DNA of 6,277 nucleotides, from contig JAJRRE010000107.1 of assembly GCA_024279745.1 (NCBI GenBank), forward strand, positions 1 to 6,277, given 5' to 3'. This document shows positions 1 through 5,791 of the stretch, in pieces. The translations under genes were made by a program, and so were the position numbers. Within the stretch, counting starts at the first letter, position 1, and every line of letters begins with the position of its first letter. A model generated the notes under the pieces. The model made no database searches, was not told where the DNA came from, and saw only the letters and a program-made list of their open reading frames with translations. The stretch comes from Alphaproteobacteria bacterium (lineage in GTDB: Bacteria > Pseudomonadota > Alphaproteobacteria > Rhizobiales > Hyphomicrobiaceae).

Positions 1-4
1 CAAG

Positions 5-3000
5 ATGTCTGCGGCCTTTGAGCATAGTATTACTTGGGAAGAAGATATCTGGCGCTCCGATCCGGTTGATGCGCAGGAAGTCCACCCCAAGGCTCGCGCC
101 AAGTTTGGCGAGCTGCTTGAAGCCATTACCGATAACAGCCCAGGCAACTCGGGCAGCCCGCAAGCGCGAATTTTGCTGTTCCACGGGCAATCGGGTGCGG
201 GAAAAACACATTTGATCCGGGCGCTAAGAACCAGCGCTCACCGGGATGGCAAGGCTTATTTCGGCTATGCGCAGATGTCGCCGGACATAACCAACTATGC
301 CGATTATTTTTTGCAGCGCCTGATCAACTCGCTTGAAAAACCCTATGATCCCGACGGTGTGGCCGGCTCAGGCGACATGACGGCGTTGACGCAACTAACC
401 GATCATATCATGGCCGACGCCGAGGTGATTTCGCCCGAAGCGCTGAATGAGCTGCGCGAGGCGGATTTGCCGCCGATGGATCTGGCGCGCCTGGTGATGC
501 AGCTGGCCGACGACATTGTTGCGAGCGAAAAGTTCGCCGCTCAGGATCTTGATATCAATATTGTGCGCGCCTTGCTCTACTTGCAGCGCAAGGACCCGCG
601 CATCGATCAGCGTGTGCGGCAATATCTGCAAGGGCGGCAGCTGAATGAGCTGAGCCAGGAAGCGGTGGCGGCACTTGATCCCAATGAGGGCGAAGGGCGC
701 TCATTTGAGATCATTGAATCGCTAGGCAAGCTAATGTGGACCGTCGACCGTTCGGCATTGGTGTTTTGCATCGATCAGGTCGAAGATCTGCGGTTCTTCG
801 ACGACGCCAATGAGCGGTTCCAAAAAGCCGTTCGCGACCTCATTCAGATCGCCAACCGTATCCCCACGTCGATTATATTGATTTCCTGTTTGACGGATTT
901 TTACTCCCAGGCGCGCGAGGTGCTGGCGCAATCTTATATTGACCGCATTGAAAAATCCGGCCCGGTGGCACTGACCGAAACCCGCACCAGCGAGGAAGCA
1001 CGTGCGATCATAGCAAAACGCATTGCTTATCAGACCATGGGCAATGAAGGGTTGTCGGAAACCGAAGCCGAAGCGCTGTTCTCGCCGCAATTTTACGAAG
1101 AGTTTCGCGGTTTGCCTGCACGGCGTTTGCTGGAGCACGCGCAATCACGCTGCCAGCAGGATTTGAACGGCGCCGATGATGACGGCGAGGCCGGAACCAA
1201 TGGCGGCGATGATGATGGATTTATTTCTTCGCTTGCCGCTGCGCTTGGCGGCGGGTTCTCCTTTGGCGGCGATGATGGCGCCAAAGCCGACAGTGCCGAT
1301 CCAGAGGTTGATTACCGCGATCAATGGGAGCGTTTCAATTACGACAGCGAAGCGGAAACCCCGTCCGACGACCAGGAACTTATGCACGCGCTGAACGGCG
1401 CCTTGGTGCTTGCGGTCAAGGAATGGGACGGCGCGGTCGATCTGACGGTCTCCGACGCTGATGTGAGCTCAGATCTGCCATGTTTCGACATTGCTGTGCG
1501 CCATAATACCGGCCATCACTATGAAGCGCGGATATTTTTGTGCAATCGGCCAACCCAGGGCGGCGGGCTGAAACGGCAGCTGGATAAGGTTCTGCCGGCG
1601 ATGGGCGGCAAAAACTGCGTTATGCTGCGCGCGTCTGATTTTCCGCCCAACCGCAAGAACCAAACGGCGGAGCGCTTTCGCAAATTCCGTGATGCGGGCG
1701 GGCGCTCAATCATGGTGCCGATCCCCGAATGGGAGCGCATGATGACCGTGCGCGAGTTCCATACCCGCCACCGCATGGACCCGGGCTTTGAGACCTGGTT
1801 TGGCAAAGCGCGAATGCTGTCTAATCTGGTAACAATCGTGCAATTGCTGCGGCTCGACCTGCTGGGCGGGCGCCCGCTCGATGAAGCGGCACCAGCGCGC
1901 GCCAATAAAAGCGTTCCTGCGGTTCAGGAGCAGCCAGCGGCTGCCGGGCTCGATGTACAGAACATTGAATCGGGTCCTGGCAGTGCGGCCGATCTATCGC
2001 ACATGCCTATCAACGGTGTTGGCGATCCGCTGCCTAATGAAGACGAAATTGACGCTGCCAATGAACCGGCTGAGGAGCCGCTGCCACTGTCGGTTCTGTT
2101 GAACGACGAGGATGGCAGCAGTATATTTGCCGGCCGTGAAATTAGCCGCGAAGCTGCTCCTATTCGGCTTAATACCGATGTTCTCAAACGTCATGCAGCT
2201 GTGCTCGGCGGCTCCGGCTCAGGTAAAACAACGCTGGCTTTATCGATCATTGAACAGCTCCTGCTGCGCGGTATTCCCGCCGTTTTGATCGATCGCAAGG
2301 GTGATTTATGCTCTTATGCCAATCCAGATGTGTGGCGGGCGCAAGAAGGCGAATTTACTGAGCGGCGCGGCGACCGCGAGAAGCTGGGCGATGCCATTGA
2401 TGTCGCGGGCTATACGCCGGGGCGCTCATCGGGCCGGCCTATCTCAATCACTTTGCTGCCCAACGGCATTAACGAGCTACCAGGCCATGAACAGCAATTG
2501 CTGGCCAACTTGTCGGCGGCGGCGATTGGCGAAATGCTGCATCTGAAAAATTCCGCGACCCACCAGAAGCAATCCGGTACGCTATCGGTTGCCCTGCGCA
2601 TATTGGGGTCGCGCTCGACATCGGAAGTCACACTTGCCGATCTTATCTATATGCTGGTAGACGAAGATCCTGAATTGACCGATCTCACCCAGCGCATGGA
2701 CCCGTCGGGCAAGATCCGCCGCGATCTGGTGGCGCAACTGGATTCGCTGCGTCATCGCAATTCAGCGTTGTTTGAAGAGGGCGGCGAGCCGCTGTCGATG
2801 GAAGCCCTGCTCGGCATCGGCCCTTATGCACGTCTTGGCCGCACGCGGCTATCTGTGATCTACACCGGCTTTTTGGGCGACAATGAAAACATCCTGTTCT
2901 GGGTGTCGCAATTCCTGGCCGAAGCCCTGCGCTTTTGCCAACGCAACCCGAATGACGAGCTGCAAGCCGTTGTGATGTTCGACGAGGCGGATTTGTATAT

Positions 3001-3403
3001 CCCGGCCAATGCCAAGCCGGCCACAGCCGAGCCGCTGCAAAGCCTGCTCAAGCGCGCCCGCTCTGCTGGACTGGGTATTATGCTGGCCACCCAGTCACCG
3101 GGCGATCTGGATTATAAATCACGCGATCAGATTACCTCATGGTTCATTGGCCGTGTGCGTGAAGATACCGCCCTGCGCAAACTCAAGGCCGCCTTCCAGT
3201 CTGAAAGCGGGCTCGACCCGGCAGCTGTTCTGCCCTTGCAAACCGTTGGTGAATTTCATCTGGTGCAGGAAGCTCATGTGCGCGCCATGAAGGCTCAGCA
3301 GTCCTTGATCGAGGCTGAACAGGTTCCCTTTGATCGCATTGAACAACTCGCAAGCGAAACCAAGGGGCAAGATGAGCGGCAGCTGGGATTATTCGATAAA
3401 TAG
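5..3403 (+). CDS. Two-domain P-loop ATPase: N-terminal AAA/STAND-like NTPase and C-terminal HerA/FtsK-type translocase
   Basis: Large cytosolic protein of 1132 residues with two separate nucleotide-binding engines. The N-terminal domain has Walker A GQSGAGKT (residues 61-68), a Walker B-like strand FCIDQVEDL (about 254-262) and a sensor-like strand near 288-298. Residues about 390-460 are an acidic, Gly-rich low-complexity linker. Residues about 460-640 form a compact region I do not recognise. The C-terminal domain has Walker A GGSGSGKT (735-742), LIDRKGDL (761-768), Walker B VVMFDEADLYIP (989-1000), an Arg pair (1017, 1019) and ATQSPGDLD (1028-1036). This order is typical of HerA/VirB4/FtsK-like hexameric DNA translocases. 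No membrane segment or signal peptide is seen. HerA-type motors act in end resection, conjugation and several phage-defence systems, so a DNA-directed role, possibly defence, is an inference. Only four bases precede the ATG and the frame stays open to the edge, so the start cannot be confirmed and the gene may be 5'-partial. Confidence 0.88.
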   Translation: MSAAFEHSITWEEDIWRSDPVDAQEVHPKARAKFGELLEAITDNSPGNSGSPQARILLFHGQSGAGKTHLIRALRTSAHRDGKAYFGYAQMSPDITNYADYFLQRLINSLEKPYDPDGVAGSGDMTALTQLTDHIMADAEVISPEALNELREADLPPMDLARLVMQLADDIVASEKFAAQDLDINIVRALLYLQRKDPRIDQRVRQYLQGRQLNELSQEAVAALDPNEGEGRSFEIIESLGKLMWTVDRSALVFCIDQVEDLRFFDDANERFQKAVRDLIQIANRIPTSIILISCLTDFYSQAREVLAQSYIDRIEKSGPVALTETRTSEEARAIIAKRIAYQTMGNEGLSETEAEALFSPQFYEEFRGLPARRLLEHAQSRCQQDLNGADDDGEAGTNGGDDDGFISSLAAALGGGFSFGGDDGAKADSADPEVDYRDQWERFNYDSEAETPSDDQELMHALNGALVLAVKEWDGAVDLTVSDADVSSDLPCFDIAVRHNTGHHYEARIFLCNRPTQGGGLKRQLDKVLPAMGGKNCVMLRASDFPPNRKNQTAERFRKFRDAGGRSIMVPIPEWERMMTVREFHTRHRMDPGFETWFGKARMLSNLVTIVQLLRLDLLGGRPLDEAAPARANKSVPAVQEQPAAAGLDVQNIESGPGSAADLSHMPINGVGDPLPNEDEIDAANEPAEEPLPLSVLLNDEDGSSIFAGREISREAAPIRLNTDVLKRHAAVLGGSGSGKTTLALSIIEQLLLRGIPAVLIDRKGDLCSYANPDVWRAQEGEFTERRGDREKLGDAIDVAGYTPGRSSGRPISITLLPNGINELPGHEQQLLANLSAAAIGEMLHLKNSATHQKQSGTLSVALRILGSRSTSEVTLADLIYMLVDEDPELTDLTQRMDPSGKIRRDLVAQLDSLRHRNSALFEEGGEPLSMEALLGIGPYARLGRTRLSVIYTGFLGDNENILFWVSQFLAEALRFCQRNPNDELQAVVMFDEADLYIPANAKPATAEPLQSLLKRARSAGLGIMLATQSPGDLDYKSRDQITSWFIGRVREDTALRKLKAAFQSESGLDPAAVLPLQTVGEFHLVQEAHVRAMKAQQSLIEAEQVPFDRIEQLASETKGQDERQLGLFDK
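1201..1278 (+). repeat. 15-bp exact direct repeat inside the acidic linker
   Basis: TGGCGGCGATGATGG occurs at 1201-1215 and again at 1264-1278, 63 bp apart and in the same reading frame. It encodes the repeated Gly-Gly-Asp-Asp segments of the low-complexity linker in the large ATPase. A related GCCGATGATGACGGCG lies just upstream, near 1172. The spacing is a multiple of three, so duplication or loss would change linker length without a frameshift. Confidence 0.75.
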
Positions 3404-3415
3404 CGCTTAAGCGCT
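3402..3415. repeat. Perfect 14-bp palindrome over the ATPase stop codon
   Basis: AGCGCTTAAGCGCT is its own reverse complement and begins inside the TAG stop codon (3401-3403). It could form a short hairpin at the 3' end of the mRNA or be a protein-binding site. No T-tract follows (TGCCATTTCC), so it is not a convincing rho-independent terminator. Confidence 0.6.
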
Positions 3416-3452
3416 TGCCATTTCCGCCACTTCATAGAAACACTTTCCCCTT

Positions 3453-3543
3453 GCGCTGGAGAGACTTATGTCTCACCGGGGAAACAGATGCAATGAAGCA
3501 ACGCAATGTTGCTTCAAAGTCTCAGGCAACCATTCCTTGCGTG
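3453..3543 (+). promoter_or_regulatory. Variant glycine-riboswitch-like aptamer
   Basis: The order of conserved blocks matches the single glycine (gcvT-type) aptamer. GCGCTGGAGAGAC (3453-3465) is followed by CACCGGGGAAAC (3475-3486, compare the family's CACCGAAGGAGCAAA). Next comes a perfect 8-bp hairpin, GAAGCAAC/GTTGCTTC with loop GCAAT (3495-3515), and then AAAGTCTCAGGCAACC (3516-3531, compare CTCTCAGGCAAAAGGAC). GAGAC 3461-3465 can pair with GTCTC 3519-3523 to close the core. Deviations are loss of AAG within the CACCGAAGG block, replacement of the usual AAAGGAC by AACCATTCC, and a poor P1 stem (only CGC/GCG clear). It may be diverged, decayed or of altered specificity. Family members bind glycine and usually control glycine cleavage or amino-acid transport genes, but no such gene follows here. 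Confidence 0.6.
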
Positions 3544-3586
3544 ATTTTGCCGATATTTCTTCTTTTATTGTGGGATATTGTGATCT

Positions 3587-3598
3587 ATGCTGCAGCAT
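3587..3598. repeat. Perfect 12-bp palindrome
   Basis: ATGCTGCAGCAT is its own reverse complement and is followed directly by GCTGAG. It lies about 45 bases past the riboswitch-like element. It may be a protein-binding site or chance; no T-tract follows that would make it a terminator. Confidence 0.4.
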
Positions 3599-3697
3599 GC
3601 TGAGTGAAAAGTTAGAGGGTTTTGCTCATGCTATAGATAACTGAGGTCTGCTGTGTGGTAGTGGAGCTTGGTCGCGGTAATCGCGAAACAATGAACT

Positions 3698-3729
3698 ACA
3701 GTAAACAACAGTAAGCAGAAGAGTATAAT
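3698..3729 (+). promoter_or_regulatory. Candidate promoter with upstream 10-bp direct repeat
   Basis: TATAAT at 3724-3729 is a perfect -10 hexamer. It lies 23 bases before a Shine-Dalgarno-led ATG (3753), giving a leader of about 15 nt. The -35 position (around 3701-3706, GTAAAC) has no good match to TTGACA. In its place there is a tandem repeat ACAGTAAACA/ACAGTAAGCA (3698-3707, 3708-3717) with one-helical-turn spacing. A weak -35 overlapped by a phased direct repeat fits an activator-dependent promoter; this is inference. A 15-bp inverted repeat, TCGCG-GTAAT-CGCGA (3672-3686), lies just upstream. Confidence 0.5.
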
Positions 3730-3752
3730 TAGCTTTCAGTAGGGGTAGCGTT

Positions 3753-3845
3753 ATGATTGATAAATCTACGATTTTGGCCGTATTGGCCGGTATTTTAGCA
3801 CCGATGCTCAGCATTGGTCTGTTTATTATTCTGCAGGGCTTGTAG
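3753..3845 (+). CDS. Small hydrophobic membrane peptide (30 aa)
   Basis: This unrecognised 30-codon ORF starts at ATG 3753 and ends at TAG 3845. AGGGG at 3741-3745 is a good ribosome-binding site, 7 nt before the start, and a perfect TATAAT lies further upstream. The product has a short polar N-terminus (MIDKST) followed by one predicted membrane-spanning segment at residues 7-27, with a central Pro17 and Gly13/Gly22, and ends QGL. The architecture matches bacterial single-pass micro-proteins that act as accessory subunits or regulators of transporters and oxidases (KdpF, CydX and MetS are examples of the type), but I see no sequence match to any of these. Its own promoter and ribosome-binding site argue for a real gene; its short length leaves room for chance. 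It is probably monocistronic. Confidence 0.5.
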   Translation: MIDKSTILAVLAGILAPMLSIGLFIILQGL

Positions 3846-3882
3846 CGCCGATCACTTCAGCCATAAATTAGTATATGGACGA

Positions 3883-3920
3883 ATAGCAGCTGGTTGTCAT
3901 TCCTATAGCTAGCGGTTGTC
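3883..3920 (+). repeat. Two 16-bp direct repeats phased at 22 bp
   Basis: ATAGC-N4-GGTTGTC occurs at 3883-3898 and 3905-3920. The outer 12 bases are identical and the central four differ (AGCT versus TAGC). The 22-bp period places both copies on the same face of the helix, as for a cooperatively bound regulator. The copies sit 40-75 bases after the micro-protein stop codon. Confidence 0.5.
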
Positions 3921-3943
3921 CACAGTTTTTATGCACCCTGTGG
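3916..3943. repeat. Inverted repeat with a DnaA-box-like half
   Basis: CCACAG (3920-3925) and CTGTGG (3938-3943) form a 6-bp inverted repeat around a 12-nt T-rich loop. TTGTCCACA at 3916-3924 differs from the DnaA box TTATCCACA at one position. A TTTTT run follows only at 3955-3959, too far from the stem for a normal terminator. It is the only such box here, so it does not indicate an origin. Confidence 0.35.
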
Positions 3944-3976
3944 TTGTGCTACAATTTTTCTAATCAATTCTAAATT

Positions 3977-4065
3977 CGCACCAAAGTGCGGCTTAGAGCC
4001 TGATAGGTTGCGCCTATCTCATTCTGGTTCGCAGATGTTTTGCAGTAGACAAGTGCGATTTGTCT
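3977..4065 (+). other. Run of four short hairpins; candidate structured RNA
   Basis: Four small stem-loops lie within 89 bases: CGCAC-CAAA-GTGCG (3977-3990), GGCT-TAG-AGCC (3990-4000, sharing one base with the first), GATAGG-TTGCG-CCTATC (4002-4018) and AGACAA-N7-TTGTCT (4047-4065). AAGTGCG recurs at 3984-3990 and 4052-4058. No T-tract follows any stem, and no long ORF explains the region. Perfect pairing in each stem suggests an RNA or DNA structure under selection, perhaps a small RNA or part of the moeA leader. No RNA family is recognised, and the strand is a guess. Confidence 0.35.
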
Positions 4066-4116
4066 GCCAGTAACTGCTGGTGTCAGGGCGGCTGTTAATG
4101 CAGTTTCAAGCGTGAT

Positions 4117-4162
4117 CCTGGACCGAATGCGGCCTGGACCTGGAGAGGATGCGGCCTGGACC
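4117..4162 (+). repeat. Three CCTGGACC repeats upstream of moeA
   Basis: CCTGGACC occurs at 4117-4124, 4133-4140 and 4155-4162. The last two lie in a longer 14-bp repeat, ATGCGGCCTGGACC (4127-4140 and 4149-4162), with a 22-bp period. They lie 130-180 bases before the moeA start. They could be operator sites or a small local duplication. Confidence 0.55.
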
Positions 4163-4234
4163 AAAAGCCGACTGTATCTCGATCTACATTTGGTACACCG
4201 GGCATTGGCCGAAAGAACACTGAAACCGATATTA

Positions 4235-4299
4235 CAACGATGAAAGTCGTTGCGTTGGTCTTGCCTGCACGCAGCCAGCAGGGCATCACTTGGTCATGA
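4235..4299 (+). other. Possible 19-codon leader ORF overlapping the moeA start, with a hairpin over its ATG
   Basis: ATG 4240 opens a 19-codon frame whose TGA (4297-4299) overlaps the moeA ATG (4296-4298) as ATGA, the classic geometry of translational coupling. CAACGA-TGAAAG-TCGTTG (4235-4252) is a perfect 6-bp stem that would bury the leader ATG. No Shine-Dalgarno sequence precedes that ATG, and the frame is open back to a TAA at about 4096, so it may be only a chance open frame. If translated, it would favour ATG 4296 over TTG 4290 as the moeA start. Confidence 0.2.
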
Positions 4300-5591
4300 C
4301 CAAATCTTCAACCCGAAAACTTCTCGACGACTGCTTTTTGCATGATCGCGACCGCTTGACCCATGAAGCGGCACTGGCACTGTTGCGCAAACGCGTTTCG
4401 ATCGTTACCGCTACTGAAATAGTACCACTTGCTCAGGTAGCCAACAGAATTCTGGCCCAGCCAGCGCGTGCGGCCAGCCCAGTTCCCGCCCATACCAATT
4501 CGGCTGTTGATGGCTATGGATTTGCCGCCCAGGATTACGACCCGGCGAACGGATGCGAGTTCGAGTTGTGCGGCCGCTCAGCCGCTGGCCATCCGTTACA
4601 ATCTACGCCAAAAGACGGCGCGGCAATTCGCATTTTTACCGGCGCCGTTGTACCTAGCGCACTCGACACAGTAGTCATGCAAGAAGACGTCGATCTGTTT
4701 GAGCGCGGTGGCCAAACTTTTGTGCGCGTTCCTGCCGGATTGAAACCGGGCGCCAATGTGCGGCTTGCCGGCGAAGATGTCGCCGCTGATACGCCGCTGA
4801 TGGAGCCGGGCGCAATCATCCGCGCGCAGGACGTAGCCGGGCTGGCATCGATCGGGCTCAGCGAGGTGAGCTGTTTCAAGCCTTTGCAGGTTGCTGTGTT
4901 CTCAACCGGCGATGAGGTCATCCGCCCCGGCATGCCGCTCGCCCTGGGCCAGGTCTATGACGCCAATGCACCAATGCTGCTGGCCCTTGTCGCCGCGACA
5001 GGCGCGCAGGCGCATGACCTTGGCGTCCTGCCCGACGATCCAGCCGCTTTGGAAGCCGCGCTCCTCAAAGCCGCGACGCAATATGATGCGATCATTACCT
5101 CCGGCGGCGCCAGTCGCGGCGAAGAAGATCATCTCATCACCACCCTCGACAAAATCGGCAAACGTCATATGTGGCAGCTCGCGATCAAACCGGGGCGGCC
5201 GATGTCGTTCGGGCAGATCGGCAATTGCGTCATGCTCGGCCTGCCGGGTAATCCGGTCGCCGTATTCGTGACATTCTTGCTCTATGTCTGGCCGATGCTG
5301 CGGCGTCTGGGCGGCGCCCATTGGCCCGAGCCGACGATCCTCAAACTGCCGGCCGACTTTGCCATGCCGGCGCGCAAAACCGGTCGGCGTGAGTTCCTGC
5401 GTGGGATCTTGCGGCTTGATGGCAGTGGCCAATTGCATGCGGGCAAATTTGGCCGCGACGGCTCAGGGCTCATCACCGGTCTGCGCGCTGCCGACGGGCT
5501 GATCGAGATTCCCGAAGACGTCAAAGCCATTGCGCCGGGTGATCTTGTCTTGTTCATACCCTTCAGTGAGTATGGCATTTTGGGTAAATGA
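4296..5591 (+). CDS. moeA: Molybdopterin molybdotransferase MoeA
   Basis: Cytosolic enzyme that inserts molybdate into adenylylated molybdopterin, releasing AMP, in the last common step of molybdenum cofactor synthesis. The 431 residues are close to or slightly above the usual MoeA length. Family motifs run in order: NSAVDGYG (68-75, with the conserved Asp of the family's DGYA motif), IFTGAVVPSALDTVVMQED (113-131), NVRLAGEDV (154-162), VFSTGDEV (201-208, conserved Asp-Glu), ITSGGASRGEEDHL (267-280, the MPT-binding SGG segment), AIKPGRPMSFG (296-306) and GLPGNPVAVFVTF (315-327). A C-terminal domain with GRREFLRG follows. The start is uncertain. AGGG (4280-4283) is 6 nt before an in-frame TTG (4290, 433 aa) and 12 nt before ATG 4296. 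I chose ATG because TTG starts are uncommon. No other cofactor gene adjoins it, and no clear terminator follows within 50 bases. It appears intact. Confidence 0.95.
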   Translation: MTKSSTRKLLDDCFLHDRDRLTHEAALALLRKRVSIVTATEIVPLAQVANRILAQPARAASPVPAHTNSAVDGYGFAAQDYDPANGCEFELCGRSAAGHPLQSTPKDGAAIRIFTGAVVPSALDTVVMQEDVDLFERGGQTFVRVPAGLKPGANVRLAGEDVAADTPLMEPGAIIRAQDVAGLASIGLSEVSCFKPLQVAVFSTGDEVIRPGMPLALGQVYDANAPMLLALVAATGAQAHDLGVLPDDPAALEAALLKAATQYDAIITSGGASRGEEDHLITTLDKIGKRHMWQLAIKPGRPMSFGQIGNCVMLGLPGNPVAVFVTFLLYVWPMLRRLGGAHWPEPTILKLPADFAMPARKTGRREFLRGILRLDGSGQLHAGKFGRDGSGLITGLRAADGLIEIPEDVKAIAPGDLVLFIPFSEYGILGK

Positions 5592-5791
5592 GCCCGATTG
5601 CGCCGCCCAGCTCGCGTGCTCTTGGCAGTCGTGCCGGTGTAGCCAGGCATTTCAAATTCGCACTTCCACCTGAGCGGCGTTCATGTTATCCAACTTGCCT
5701 CTTTGGAAGGCCATGTGCTGGGGCTGCGTGAGACCTCACTGGCGCGGGGCCGTTTTTGCGACCATCGTGTTCCGCTTTCTTTTGAGATCAG

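Noticed and set aside
731..1144. Minus-strand ORF of 137 codons within the large ATPase, and similar antisense frames such as 4902-5438 in moeA
   Set aside because: They are shadows of strongly supported genes on the other strand; low stop density comes from GC-rich codon bias.
3415..3440. Promoter for the riboswitch-like RNA (TTGCCA then TAGAAA)
   Set aside because: The spacer is about 14 bp and the -10 match is poor.
3493..3603. 36-codon ORF with a hydrophobic tail
   Set aside because: It starts inside the riboswitch-like aptamer, has no ribosome-binding site, and its first codons are explained by the aptamer hairpin. A 20-codon GTG start at 3541 is equally unsupported.
3626..3814. Minus-strand ORF of 62 codons
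   Set aside because: It is antisense to the better supported 30-codon ORF, with no ribosome-binding site and no coherent protein features.
3916..3924. Replication origin suggested by a DnaA-like box
   Set aside because: There is one imperfect box, no cluster, no AT-rich unwinding element, and no replication gene nearby.
3977..4289. Moco riboswitch upstream of moeA
   Set aside because: The hairpin run does not show blocks that I can match to that motif; context alone is not enough.
3404..4289. CRISPR array or integron attC sites in the repeat-rich intergenic region
   Set aside because: Repeats come in twos or threes, are short and lack unique spacers of equal length; no cas or integrase gene is visible.
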